From assembly GCA_003140835.1 (NCBI GenBank), contig PLLA01000063.1, forward strand, positions 2,401 through 51,238: DNA of 48,838 nucleotides, read 5' to 3'. The notes below the pieces were generated by a model. That model ran no database searches. It saw nothing but the letters and a program-made list of their open reading frames with translations, and was not told where the DNA came from. The position numbers and the translations under genes are program-made. Of the stretch, positions 33,058-41,750 are shown piece after piece. The stretch's first letter is position 1. Every line of letters starts with the position of its first letter. Source of the DNA: Candidatus Tumulicola scandinaviensis (lineage in GTDB: Bacteria; Vulcanimicrobiota; Vulcanimicrobiia; Vulcanimicrobiales; Vulcanimicrobiaceae).

Positions 33058-33912
33058 ATGATAGCGCCTGTCATGGAACGCGACGCGATACTTCGCGACG
33101 AGATGGTATCGCAGCTGGAGCGGACGGGTATTCTGCACGACGCGCGGATAGCGGCCGCAATGCGTGCGGTACCGCGCGACCGCTTTCTCGCCGGCGTCCC
33201 ACTCGACGACGCGTATGCCGATCGCGCGATCGCGATCAAAGTGAAGGACGGCGAAATCGTTTCGTCCATTTCGCAGCCGGGAATGATCGCGCTTATGCTG
33301 GAGCTGCTCGCGCCGGCGCCCGGCAACCGCGTTCTCGAGATCGGAACCGGGAGCGGCTATCACGCCGCCTTGCTCGCAGAGCTGGTCGGCCCGCTCGGGA
33401 GCGTGACCACGACCGACCTCGATTCCGACCTAGCCGCGTGCGCCTGCGCGGCGATCGGCGAACTCCGATACTCGAACGTCCGGGTGCTGGCCGCCGACGG
33501 CGGCCGGGAGATCGCCGGTGAAACCCCCTTCGACCGCGTCGTCGTGACCGCACGAAGCGACGACATTGCCGGCGCTTGGTGGAACGCGTTGCGCGAAGGC
33601 GGCCGTTTGGTGTTGCCGTTACGGTTGGAAGGTGCGGGAGAATACGCGGTCGGCTTCGTTCGCGATGGCGAACGACTGCACAGCGTCGGGGTTCATCCGT
33701 GCGCGTTCTTAGCACTGCGCGGCGAGGCGGCCGCGTTGGGCCAGAGCAACCTCTTCTATCGGGATCCCGCTCGGCGAAACAGTCCGGCCCGGGTTCGCCG
33801 CATTGCCGGCGTGGTTGCGGTGCGAAAAGAAAACGCGATGCCGGCGCTTCTCGACGACGCCGATCTGGTCGTCGCTCGTCCGATGTCGGTTTTCGCCGTC
33901 AGCTTTTCTTGA
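33058..33912 (+). CDS. pcm: Protein-L-isoaspartate O-methyltransferase-like protein
   Basis: A 284-residue SAM-dependent methyltransferase that repairs isoaspartyl sites in aged proteins. SAM motif VLEIGTGSGYH (92-102) preceded by the PCMT-typical PRDRFL and ISQPGMIALMLELL (71-84). About 70 residues longer than E. coli Pcm, with a C-terminal extension as in many high-GC bacteria. ATG at 33058. Its last 14 bases overlap the ferredoxin gene tail-to-tail. Confidence 0.88.
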   Translation: MIAPVMERDAILRDEMVSQLERTGILHDARIAAAMRAVPRDRFLAGVPLDDAYADRAIAIKVKDGEIVSSISQPGMIALMLELLAPAPGNRVLEIGTGSGYHAALLAELVGPLGSVTTTDLDSDLAACACAAIGELRYSNVRVLAADGGREIAGETPFDRVVVTARSDDIAGAWWNALREGGRLVLPLRLEGAGEYAVGFVRDGERLHSVGVHPCAFLALRGEAAALGQSNLFYRDPARRNSPARVRRIAGVVAVRKENAMPALLDDADLVVARPMSVFAVSFS

Positions 33913-34144
33913 AATACTCCGCGTTGATTTCGGTGTACTTGAGATACTGCTCGGGGACGTCGGAATCGGCAAAGATCGCCTCGACCGGGCACGCCGATAC
34001 GCACGCGCCGCAGTCGATGCACACCTCAGGATCGATGAAGAGCATCTCGTCTTCTTCCTTCCCGTGAATGCAGTCGACCGGACAAACGTCGACGCACGAC
34101 TTATCCTTGGTACCGATGCACGGTTCGGTGATGACGTAGGCCAT
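33899..34144 (-). CDS. fdxA: 7Fe-type (3Fe-4S/4Fe-4S) ferredoxin
   Basis: An 81-residue ferredoxin with C9-x7-C17-x3-C21 and C42-x2-C45-x2-C48-x3-C52. The x7 spacing of the first group is the mark of the 7Fe FdxA type: the 3Fe-4S cluster probably uses C9, C17 and C52 and the 4Fe-4S cluster C21, C42, C45 and C48. Extra C25 matches the free cysteine of Azotobacter FdI. A cytoplasmic low-potential electron carrier. ATG 34144 with AAGGGGT upstream. Confidence 0.93.
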   Translation of the reverse strand: MAYVITEPCIGTKDKSCVDVCPVDCIHGKEEDEMLFIDPEVCIDCGACVSACPVEAIFADSDVPEQYLKYTEINAEYFKKS

Positions 34145-34187
34145 GAGCGACTACCCCTTACGACGAGCGGCGGCGCGGACCCCTTCC

Positions 34188-34448
34188 TCAGACGGCGGGC
34201 CGGCCGCGAATGGCACGGATGAGAAAGAGTAGCACGATGGCACCGACGATCGCGCAGACAATGCTCGGCAGATTGAAACCGGTCACGCCGGCATGGCCGA
34301 AAAAGCGGTAGATCCACCCGCCGAGGATCGCGCCGATGATACCGACGATGATGTCGCCGATGACGCCGCCCGGGCCCTCGCCCGGTACGAGCCAGCGGGC
34401 GACCAAACCGGCGATCAGTCCGAAAATTATCCACGCTACGATGCCCAT
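34188..34448 (-). CDS. GlsB/YeaQ/YmgE family (transglycosylase-associated) membrane protein
   Basis: An 86-residue, three-helix membrane protein: MGIVAWIIFGLIAGLVARW, then GPGGVIGDIIVGIIGAILGG, then a C-terminal helix ending in Arg-rich residues. This is the GlsB/YeaQ family linked to general stress. ATG 34448; AAGGAGGG lies about 13 bases upstream. Divergent from the SIMPL gene with 109 bases between, a likely shared promoter region. Confidence 0.9.
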   Translation of the reverse strand: MGIVAWIIFGLIAGLVARWLVPGEGPGGVIGDIIVGIIGAILGGWIYRFFGHAGVTGFNLPSIVCAIVGAIVLLFLIRAIRGRPAV

Positions 34449-34557
34449 GAGTCTTCCCAACCCTCCTTCTTCGATGGCAACCGTTCCCCAACCGAGCGGC
34501 TCCCAAAACATCGTTCGACCCAGGGCACCATCGCCCCGGCGTCGACGTTAGTTAGAT

Positions 34558-35256
34558 ATGAAGCGTCTCGTTCTCGGCCTGCTGCTGTCGCTCGCCTTGG
34601 CCGCGCCGGCGGCGGCCGATACTCCATCGGGGATGACCGAAATCAGCGTTACCGGGAACGGTTCGGTCGCGTTGGCACCCGACGTGGCCAACGTTAACGC
34701 CAACGTTGAAACCAACGCGCCCAATGCCGGCGAAGCGGTGGCGATGAATAACGCGGCATACGATCGCATTGTCGCCGCTCTGGAGAAGGCCGGCGTCGCT
34801 CGCACCGACGTAACGTTGTCGTCGTACAACGTCAACTACAACCCGAAGCCGCACGTCCTTCCGCCGAACCCCGGCGGCGAGCGGTACGGATACACCGTTT
34901 CGCGCGAGTTCAACGTGAAGGTTCGCGACATCGGAAAGGCAGGACGCGTCGCGGACGCCTGCACGAGTTCGGGCGCGACCTCGATCAACGGCGTGACGTT
35001 CGGACTGGCCGATTCCAGCGGTCCACGCGCGGAAGCGACTCGAAAAGCGGTCGACGACGCGCGTACGAACGCCGAGGCCCTCGCCGCGGCGGCGCACCTG
35101 CGCATCGTTTCGATCAAGAGCGTGGAGCTTCAAGGCAGCGGCGTGAATCCGCAACCGCTGATGCGTATGGCCGCCGCCAACGCGCCGACCCAGTTCGACC
35201 AGTCGAACGTCAACGTCTCGGTCTCGGTCAGCGTGACGTTTTTGGCGCAGCCCTAA
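34558..35256 (+). CDS. SIMPL-domain (DUF541) exported protein
   Basis: A 232-residue protein with signal peptide (1-20, ending APAAA-D) and a SIMPL/DUF541 domain: ISVTGNGSVALAPDVANVN at the N-terminus, RTDVTLSSYNVNYNP, and a C-terminal beta strand VNVSVSVSVTFL. Family members are periplasmic or envelope proteins, some linked with oxidative stress or forming ring oligomers; no enzymatic role is known. The Clp ATPase gene follows 46 bases on in the same direction, so possibly co-transcribed. Confidence 0.9.
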   Translation: MKRLVLGLLLSLALAAPAAADTPSGMTEISVTGNGSVALAPDVANVNANVETNAPNAGEAVAMNNAAYDRIVAALEKAGVARTDVTLSSYNVNYNPKPHVLPPNPGGERYGYTVSREFNVKVRDIGKAGRVADACTSSGATSINGVTFGLADSSGPRAEATRKAVDDARTNAEALAAAAHLRIVSIKSVELQGSGVNPQPLMRMAAANAPTQFDQSNVNVSVSVSVTFLAQP

Positions 35257-35302
35257 GGGGCCCGGCGAAACCCCGCCCAGCGGCCGCAAGTAGATCGATT
35301 CG

Positions 35303-37240
35303 ATGAATACGCCATGCGATAGCTGCGGAGCGCGACCGGCTCCGATTTTTCAAGGCCGGCGCTCGCTCTGCTCTGCCTGCGCGCAGAAACGCACGGCTGC
35401 CGGAGCCCTGCCATTTTTAGGAGCGGCCTTCGCCGCCGCGGGGTTGATTGCGGGCAGCGTGCTGCTGGCCGACCGCCTGCAGGGCGGCGACAAGGAACGC
35501 GGCGGAGCGTCGCCGCTCGACGAACTGACCAAGCGTTTTCGCGGAACGCCCACGTTGGGAAGTTTCTCGCGCGACCTTACCGACTTGGCACGCGCTGGCA
35601 AACTCGATCCGGTCATCGGCCGCGACGACGAAATCGAGCGTCTGGTTTCGATTCTCGCTCGCCGCAGCAAGAACAATCCGGTCCTGGTGGGCGAACCTGG
35701 TGTCGGCAAGACGGCGATCGTCGAAGGGCTGGCCCAACGAATCGTCGGCGGGAGCGTCCCCGCGTCGCTGCGCGGTAAACGCGTCCTAGCGCTTTCGCTC
35801 GGACCGCTGATTGCGGGAACGAAGTATCGCGGCGAGTTCGAAGGGCGAGTCAAACGCATTCTCGACGAGGTCAAACGCAGCGCTCGTGACGTCATCCTTT
35901 TCATCGACGAGCTGCATACGTTGGTCGGTGCAGGCGCCGCCGAAGGCGCGCTCGACCTCAGTTCGATGATCAAACCCGAGTTGGCGCGCGGCGAACTGCA
36001 GTGCATCGGGGCGACGACCTTCGACGAATACCGCAAATACGTCGAGTCCGACGCCGCGCTCGAGCGCCGCTTCCAACCGGTTATGGTAGAGGAGCCGACC
36101 ATCGAGCAAACGACGGCGATCCTCCGCGGATTGCGCGACGGCTATGCGCTTCACCACCGCGTCGCCATCTCCGACGATGCGATAGACGCCGCCGCCACGC
36201 TGTCGGCTCGCTATATCGCCGATCGTTTCCTTCCCGATAAAGCCATCGATTTGATGGACGAAGCGGCGGCATTCGTTGCGCTGCAAAACAAAGGCGAGGT
36301 CGACCGGCCGGTGGTTACGCGCGAACACGTGGCCGCCGTCGTGACGCGCTGGACCGGAATCCCGCAAGCGGCGCTGAGCGAATCGCAGGCCAATCGACTG
36401 CTCGATCTCGAGCGGGTTCTGAGCAAGCGCGTCATCGGCCAAGAACGCGCGATCGCCTCGGTATCCGACGCCATTCGCCGCGCACGGGCGGGTTTGCACG
36501 ACCCGCGTAAGCCGTTGGGAAGTTTTCTGTTTAAAGGCCCGAGCGGCGTCGGAAAGACCGAGCTTGCAAAGACCTTGGCCGAGGCGCTCTTCGGCAGCGA
36601 AGCCGCGCTCGTGCGCATCGACTTGTCGGAGTTCACCGAACAGCATTCGGTTTCGCGACTCTTGGGCGCACCGCCCGGCTACGCCGGACACGACGAACCG
36701 GGTCAACTAACCGAGCCCGTGCGACGACGCCCCTATTGCGTGGTGCTCTTCGACGAACTCGAAAAGGCGCATCCGGACGTCGCCGCCCTGCTGTTGCAAA
36801 TCCTCGACGACGGACGCGTCACCGACGCCAAAGGACGCACGATCGATTTTCGCCACGCGCTCATCGTTCTGACGACCAATCTTGAGGACGACGAGCTGAA
36901 CTTCGCGCTTCGTCCAGAGCTCGTGAACCGCATCGACGAGATCATAGCGTTCGAACCACTGGGGCTGCCGCAAATCGAAGCGATCGTCGCCATTCACGTC
37001 GACGCGTTGGCCGCGCGACTGGGGGCACGCGACGTGCGTCTACGGCTCTCCGAGGACGCACGCCGGTTTCTCGCCGGTGAGTCCATGGCCGCCGGAACCG
37101 GCGCACGGTTCGTGCAGCGCACCGTCTCGCGTCACGTGTCGACGCCGCTGTCGAGCGCGATCCTTCGCGGCGTACTGCCCGCCGGCAGCACCGCCGGCGT
37201 GGAGCTTCACGAAGGAACGCTGGTCGTAAAGGCCGCCTAA
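35303..37240 (+). CDS. Membrane-anchored Clp-type AAA+ ATPase with N-terminal zinc finger
   Basis: A 645-residue double-AAA+ unfoldase. Residues 5-26 hold CxxC...CxxC (C5, C8, C23, C26) as in ClpE; residues 36-56 are a hydrophobic helix likely to anchor it in the membrane. D1: Walker A GEPGVGKT (130-137), Walker [12 protein letters not shown]2: Walker A GPSGVGKT (412-419), Walker [12 protein letters not shown]. The Clp-N repeat domain is absent. Between D1 and D2 there is no coiled-coil M domain. In D2, sensor-1 LTTN is followed almost at once by [14 protein letters not shown], missing about 20-40 residues where ClpA/ClpC carry the IGF/LGF loop that docks ClpP. Function is thus probably ClpP-independent protein remodelling at the membrane. 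No clpP nearby. Confidence 0.85.
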   Translation: MNTPCDSCGARPAPIFQGRRSLCSACAQKRTAAGALPFLGAAFAAAGLIAGSVLLADRLQGGDKERGGASPLDELTKRFRGTPTLGSFSRDLTDLARAGKLDPVIGRDDEIERLVSILARRSKNNPVLVGEPGVGKTAIVEGLAQRIVGGSVPASLRGKRVLALSLGPLIAGTKYRGEFEGRVKRILDEVKRSARDVILFIDELHTLVGAGAAEGALDLSSMIKPELARGELQCIGATTFDEYRKYVESDAALERRFQPVMVEEPTIEQTTAILRGLRDGYALHHRVAISDDAIDAAATLSARYIADRFLPDKAIDLMDEAAAFVALQNKGEVDRPVVTREHVAAVVTRWTGIPQAALSESQANRLLDLERVLSKRVIGQERAIASVSDAIRRARAGLHDPRKPLGSFLFKGPSGVGKTELAKTLAEALFGSEAALVRIDLSEFTEQHSVSRLLGAPPGYAGHDEPGQLTEPVRRRPYCVVLFDELEKAHPDVAALLLQILDDGRVTDAKGRTIDFRHALIVLTTNLEDDELNFALRPELVNRIDEIIAFEPLGLPQIEAIVAIHVDALAARLGARDVRLRLSEDARRFLAGESMAAGTGARFVQRTVSRHVSTPLSSAILRGVLPAGSTAGVELHEGTLVVKAA

Positions 37241-37241
37241 A

Positions 37242-39131
37242 CTACGGCAGTCCGAAGCCCGACGTCGGCGGCGACAGCGCCAATGCTTGCGGGCTGCTCA
37301 CGCCGTTGGATAGCGTCACCCACGAGGCGCCCGCGTACGGCGGGGCATACTGTGTCACCGTATTGTTGCCGTAGTTCGCAACGTAAAGGTTGCCGGACGC
37401 ATCGATCGCCAAGGCGACGGGCTGGTTCTGACCGCCGGTAATCGTGGTCGGAGCGCCGTTATACGGCGGCAGAAATTCGGACACGGTATTCGAGCCTTGG
37501 TTGGGAACGAAGAGGTTTGCCGACGAGTTCACGCCGATCGCGCCTTGCTCGTTAATCCCATTGGTGATGGCAATGGCCGGAACGCTGGCGCTCGAAAGCG
37601 GCGCCGTGAATTCGACCACGGAGTTCGGCGTGCTGTTCAGGTTCGAGACGAAGAGATTTCCGCGAGCGTCGATGGCGAGCGAATTCGGACCGTACAAACC
37701 GTTCGACAGCGTTGTCGGCGCGCCGGTATACGGCGGTGCGTATTCGGTGACCGTGTTCGACGCCTGATTGGCGACGAACAGATTTCCGGAGAAATCGAGC
37801 CCCAAGCTCACCGGATCGCCGATGCCGGTTGAGATAGTGGCGATCGGTGCGCCCCCATAAGGAGGCGAGTACTCGGTGACCGTGTTGCTTCCGCTGCCGT
37901 TGGCTACGAAGAGATCGCCGTGGCTATCGAGCGCAAGCGCTTGCGGATGATTTACGCCGATCGCAATCGTGGCCGGCAAGCCATTGTACGGAACCGCGTA
38001 TTCGGTGACGCTGCCGGGTTGGCTGGCAACGAACAGATCGCCGGCAGCGTCGAACACCAGCGACTGCGGATTGGTCACGCCGTTTTGAATCGTCGCGACC
38101 GGCACGTTTTGTCCGCCGGCGTAGAGCGTGACGCTATTGGCGCTCGAGTTGGCGACCGCTAGGACTTGTTTGACGTCGACGTTCACGCTTCCGGAACAAC
38201 TCGCATTTGGCTGCGCACACGGATTCGACGCCTGGCCCGGGAAAGCCGCAGTGACGTGCACCGTCGCGCTCCCGCCGCCGTACGCGGCCGGCGGAGAAAC
38301 CCAAAAAACGTTCGGAATGGTCGGGCTCGCCGCAGCGATAACGAGCGCCAGCGTGCCGCCCATTTGACTCGCGGTAACGCTAGGAGAAGCGGATCCGATG
38401 ATGATGATGTTTTGATTCGCATCGACGAGCTCGGCGACCAGCTGATGCTTTCCGGCACCGTAGAGATCGATTCCGCCCTGCGTATTTTCGTAACTCATGG
38501 ACGATCCCGGTACGATGTCGACTTGCGCCGGGACGCCTGAAAAGATGAGGTTCACGACGTTGGAGGCGCCGTAGACGACGTTGAACGCGATCGTTTGAAC
38601 GCCGCCGAAAGCCGCCGACCCAGACGCGGCGACGACGGCGGTGTACGCCCCCGGCAGGAGCGGCAGGGCGGCCTGGCAGACGGCCCCGCCGGCTACGTTC
38701 GCGCAGCCGCTCGAGCCGGCGGTTAGGGCGATGGTTTGCGTTACCGGCGTCGGCCCGCTGAGGCTCAGCGTCAGCGCCTGCACTTGGCCGGCTGCTCCCT
38801 GGGCGCCCGGCGCGGGCAAAGAGGTGGGGGTCGGGAACGGCGTCGGCGTGGCGCCGGGGAACATCACCGGCAGCGGAGCGGTGCCGGGCGGCGAGCCATT
38901 GCTGGCCGCCGGAACCGGGTTCGCGATCGTCCAGGGAACGTGGACGCGAATCAAAGTCGCGCCGCTGGGAGCACCGCCCAGCACGCTGCCGGCGGGGCCG
39001 AGACCCCCACCTCCGGGCATCATAGAGTTCTGGGCGCCACCGCCCGCACACCCGGCAAGCAGGACGGTCGCCACGCTCAAAACCATCGTCCACTCGAGCG
39101 ACCGCTTCACGAGAGTCGCCCTGTTCTCCAT
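37242..39131 (-). CDS. NHL-type beta-propeller lipoprotein
   Basis: A 629-residue lipoprotein: signal peptide with lipobox LLAGC (Cys at about 29), Gly/Pro/Thr-rich linker (to about 115), a beta-rich region with two Ig-like stretches (to about 320), then about six repeats of roughly 42 residues, each with the pattern NPxSLAIDxxGNLFVAN...NTVTEYAPPY.GAP. The repeats are strongly alike and form an NHL/SMP-30-like propeller for protein or ligand binding; surface or periplasmic. ATG 39131. The stop converges with the Clp gene (one-base gap). Such Ser/Asn-rich propellers are frequent in soil acidobacteria and eremiobacteria; function unknown. Confidence 0.85.
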   Translation of the reverse strand: MENRATLVKRSLEWTMVLSVATVLLAGCAGGGAQNSMMPGGGGLGPAGSVLGGAPSGATLIRVHVPWTIANPVPAASNGSPPGTAPLPVMFPGATPTPFPTPTSLPAPGAQGAAGQVQALTLSLSGPTPVTQTIALTAGSSGCANVAGGAVCQAALPLLPGAYTAVVAASGSAAFGGVQTIAFNVVYGASNVVNLIFSGVPAQVDIVPGSSMSYENTQGGIDLYGAGKHQLVAELVDANQNIIIIGSASPSVTASQMGGTLALVIAAASPTIPNVFWVSPPAAYGGGSATVHVTAAFPGQASNPCAQPNASCSGSVNVDVKQVLAVANSSANSVTLYAGGQNVPVATIQNGVTNPQSLVFDAAGDLFVASQPGSVTEYAVPYNGLPATIAIGVNHPQALALDSHGDLFVANGSGSNTVTEYSPPYGGAPIATISTGIGDPVSLGLDFSGNLFVANQASNTVTEYAPPYTGAPTTLSNGLYGPNSLAIDARGNLFVSNLNSTPNSVVEFTAPLSSASVPAIAITNGINEQGAIGVNSSANLFVPNQGSNTVSEFLPPYNGAPTTITGGQNQPVALAIDASGNLYVANYGNNTVTQYAPPYAGASWVTLSNGVSSPQALALSPPTSGFGLP

Positions 39132-39160
39132 GGAAACGACATCTGCCCTGCTAAAGCGAG

Positions 39161-39694
39161 CTAGTGAAGCAGCCGCAGCACGTTGGCGCGCATGTCGTCC
39201 GCCGAGAGTTCGCCGACGACGACGTTGCGGACGACGCCTGCGCGGTCGATGAAGACGTGGACCGGTAAGCCGTTGATGGAATACTGGTCGCGAAGAGCGC
39301 CGTCGTCGACGACGGCTGGATAACTCAACCGGTGCTCGGCCCGAAACTGCGCGGCCTTGCGCGCGTTTTCCAACACGTCTACGCCGACGATTTGCAAGCC
39401 CTGCGATCCGTATTGGTGCTGGAGCGCGTCGATTGCCGGCGCTTCTTCGTTGCACGGGGGGCACCAGCTCGCAAAGAAGTTGAGGTACACGACTTTGCCG
39501 CGTAGCGAAGCGAGCGCGAGATTCGTCCCTTGCGAAGTCGGCTCGGACCACGCCGGCGCAGGTTGGCCCACGCGCGCTACTCGATCCTCGGCGACGGCTT
39601 GTTTTTTCGCTCCACCGCCGCTGGAACTGCACGCCGCCAGAGCGAGCGCAAAGAACGTTGCCACAATGCGACGCGCGACGGCGCTCTTACCCAT
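39161..39694 (-). CDS. TlpA/ResA-like thioredoxin lipoprotein
   Basis: A 177-residue thioredoxin-fold lipoprotein. Lipobox LALAACSSS (Cys at 21), TlpA-type domain with FFASWCPPCNEEAP active site (CPPC), and cis-Pro loop INGLPVHVFIDRAG. Reduces or rearranges disulphides outside the cytoplasm, for instance in cytochrome c maturation. ATG 39694 overlaps the ribF stop by eight bases; last gene of the translation operon. Distinct from the CQVC protein at 7532-8068. Confidence 0.9.
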   Translation of the reverse strand: MGKSAVARRIVATFFALALAACSSSGGGAKKQAVAEDRVARVGQPAPAWSEPTSQGTNLALASLRGKVVYLNFFASWCPPCNEEAPAIDALQHQYGSQGLQIVGVDVLENARKAAQFRAEHRLSYPAVVDDGALRDQYSINGLPVHVFIDRAGVVRNVVVGELSADDMRANVLRLLH

Positions 39695-40601
39695 AGCTCG
39701 GAAATGCCACGGCTTCCAGGTCGCGGTGCATTTGTGCGACGAGTTCGTCGACACCGCCGAAAAGCTTCTGCTCGCGAAGATACCGCAAGTCGCGCAAGGC
39801 AAGTTCGCGTCCGTAGATCGTGTCGTGAAAATCCCGCACCCACGCCTCGACCGTCCGTTCTCCTCCGCCAAACTGCGGATTGGTCCCGATGGAAACCAAC
39901 GCGGGCCGGTCGCGGCCGTCATAGCGAGCGATGGCGGAGTACAGGCCGTCTTTGGGTAGCAGTTTGCCGGGCGGCCGCACGTTGGCGGTAGGGAACCCTA
40001 ACGCGTGGCCGCGTCCGGCTCCGAGTTCGACCGGGCCGCGAATTTCATAGCCCGTCCCTCCCATCAAGCGGTCGGCGCCCGCCAGATCGCCGGTGGCGAC
40101 GAGCCCGCGAATGCGGGTGCTCGAGATGCGTTCGCCCCCGTCGGCTGCATTCTCGATCGGCGCAAAACCGACGCCACGAGAATCGAAATAGGATTTCATG
40201 AACGCTACGTCGCCCGCCCGCTTATGACCGAACCGGAAGCTCGACCCCACCACGACCGCTCGGACGCCGAGCGCGCCGGCTAGAACCTCGAGGAACGCTT
40301 GTGGAGACAACGTCGCAATACGATCGTCGAACGTAATGAAGAAACATTCCTCGAAACCCGCCGCGGCAAAGAGAGCGGCGCGTTCTTCCGGTGTGCAGAG
40401 TAGCGGCGGTTCGGTTCCGGGGCGCAGAAAGGCGGCCGGATGATTCGAAAACGTCAGTACGCCAGAGCGCCAGCCCGGTTTGCGCATCCGCAGCGTTTGC
40501 CGCGCGATTTTCTGATGTCCGCGATGAAATCCGTCGAAGAACCCGATCGCCAGCGCCAGCGGCCGTTCGACGTTACGCTCGAGCCGATGAAACATCTTCA
40601 T
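39687..40601 (-). CDS. ribF: Bifunctional riboflavin kinase / FAD synthetase
   Basis: A 304-residue RibF making FMN from riboflavin and FAD from FMN. The N-terminal FAD-synthetase domain has GFFDGFHRGHQ (HxGH-like nucleotidyltransferase loop) and ISSTRIRGL; the C-terminal kinase has GHALGFPTANVRP and VEAWVRDFHDTIYG. The ATG at 40601 overlaps the truB stop by four bases (ATGA). truB-ribF order is standard. Confidence 0.95.
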   Translation of the reverse strand: MKMFHRLERNVERPLALAIGFFDGFHRGHQKIARQTLRMRKPGWRSGVLTFSNHPAAFLRPGTEPPLLCTPEERAALFAAAGFEECFFITFDDRIATLSPQAFLEVLAGALGVRAVVVGSSFRFGHKRAGDVAFMKSYFDSRGVGFAPIENAADGGERISSTRIRGLVATGDLAGADRLMGGTGYEIRGPVELGAGRGHALGFPTANVRPPGKLLPKDGLYSAIARYDGRDRPALVSIGTNPQFGGGERTVEAWVRDFHDTIYGRELALRDLRYLREQKLFGGVDELVAQMHRDLEAVAFPSYG

Positions 40602-41473
40602 ACGAATACTTTGCGCGGCGCGAGCAGCGCTCCGAGCGCCTCGCCGACCCCGACCAGCGTGCGCGATTCGTCGCGCACGAAGACGTGCCGCGAGCCAGAT
40701 CCTTGCGGGAGCGGTACGACGCGACCGGCGCGAAAGTCGGCCGATCCACGAAGATCGAGCACGATGGTGGGGAACGGAATCACGCGATCCGGCGGCGTCA
40801 GCGCGCGTTCGGGATCGCCGGCGATATCCTCGAGCGTACGCGACTCGTACAAGACGAACGGTCCCGACGCCTCGCGAACGAGCGCCCCCATGTGCGCCGG
40901 AATGCCCATCGCGTTGCCGATATCGTGACACAGCGTGCGCACGTACGTACCGGCGCTGCAGGCGATCCGCAACCGCGCGGTTGACGGCGACTCGCTTCCG
41001 AGTTCGGTGAGCGCGTAAACCGTAACCGGCCGCGCACGGCGTTCGACCGTCTTGCCTTCGCGCGCCAGCTCGTACAGGCGCTTCCCGTCGTGGTGAACCG
41101 CCGAATACATCGGCGGAATCTGCGCGATCTTTCCAACGAACTGCGGCAACGCCGCTTCTAGCCGGCGGCGCCAATCCGCCGGCACCGGCGCAGTGTCGAC
41201 GATGTCCCCGAACGCATCCTGCGTGGTGGTCGAGCTGCCTAAAACCAGCGTGCACGCATAAGCTTTCCGTTGATCGTCCAGCAGCGGAATCAGCCGCGTC
41301 GCCCGCCCGATGGCCACCGGCAGAACCCCGGTCGCTTGTGGGTCGAGGGTTCCTAAGTGGCCGACGGCAATTTTGCGGTCGCGCGCGTACGCACCATAGA
41401 TGCGCCGTAACCGAGCAACGACGTGCGCCGACGTCGGCCCCGCGGGTTTGAAGACGTTGACGAAGCCGAGCAT
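40598..41473 (-). CDS. truB: tRNA pseudouridine-55 synthase
   Basis: A 291-residue TruB modifying U55 in the T loop of tRNAs. Catalytic Asp is D44 in VGHLGTLDPQATGVLP; KPAGPTSAHVVARLR, PPMYSAVHHDGKRLYELAREG and SAGTYVRTLCHDIG are typical. ATG 41473, 13 bases after a small membrane gene. Coupled to ribF by overlap. Confidence 0.96.
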   Translation of the reverse strand: MLGFVNVFKPAGPTSAHVVARLRRIYGAYARDRKIAVGHLGTLDPQATGVLPVAIGRATRLIPLLDDQRKAYACTLVLGSSTTTQDAFGDIVDTAPVPADWRRRLEAALPQFVGKIAQIPPMYSAVHHDGKRLYELAREGKTVERRARPVTVYALTELGSESPSTARLRIACSAGTYVRTLCHDIGNAMGIPAHMGALVREASGPFVLYESRTLEDIAGDPERALTPPDRVIPFPTIVLDLRGSADFRAGRVVPLPQGSGSRHVFVRDESRTLVGVGEALGALLAPRKVFV

Positions 41474-41486
41474 CACAAGTCGAACA

Positions 41487-41750
41487 TCAAAGGGTGGAGC
41501 GCAACTCCTTGCGCAACGCTCCGATCGTGCCCGCCACCGCACCGGCAGCCAAAACTCCCGCGGCCGTAACGCCAACCACGAGCACTTTCGAAAGCGTCCA
41601 GAAGACGAACAGCAGGCCGCCGGCCGACATAAGAGCGTAACCGGTGCGTAAGAACCTCGCGTTTGGAAAACGCTGCCCGAGAAACCACACGCCGACGGCC
41701 CCAAATGCGGCGAGAAAGAGCCCGGCTGCCACGGTCATGCCGGGATTCAC
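41487..41750 (-). CDS. Small three-helix membrane protein between nrnA and truB
   Basis: An 87-residue protein, nearly all hydrophobic, with about three transmembrane helices (about 5-25, 37-52, 54-75) and a basic C-terminus (LRKELRSTL). The ATG at 41750 overlaps the nrnA stop by four bases, and the spacing to truB is 13 bases, so it is a true operon member. I recognise no family. A membrane protein at this point of the translation operon is unusual. Confidence 0.75.
   Translation of the reverse strand: MNPGMTVAAGLFLAAFGAVGVWFLGQRFPNARFLRTGYALMSAGGLLFVFWTLSKVLVVGVTAAGVLAAGAVAGTIGALRKELRSTL

Noticed and set aside
37282..38170. Periodic repeats as a CRISPR array or tandem DNA satellite
   Set aside because: The periodicity is the roughly 126-base coding repeat of the NHL propeller, in frame, with diverged third positions, not direct DNA repeats with spacers.
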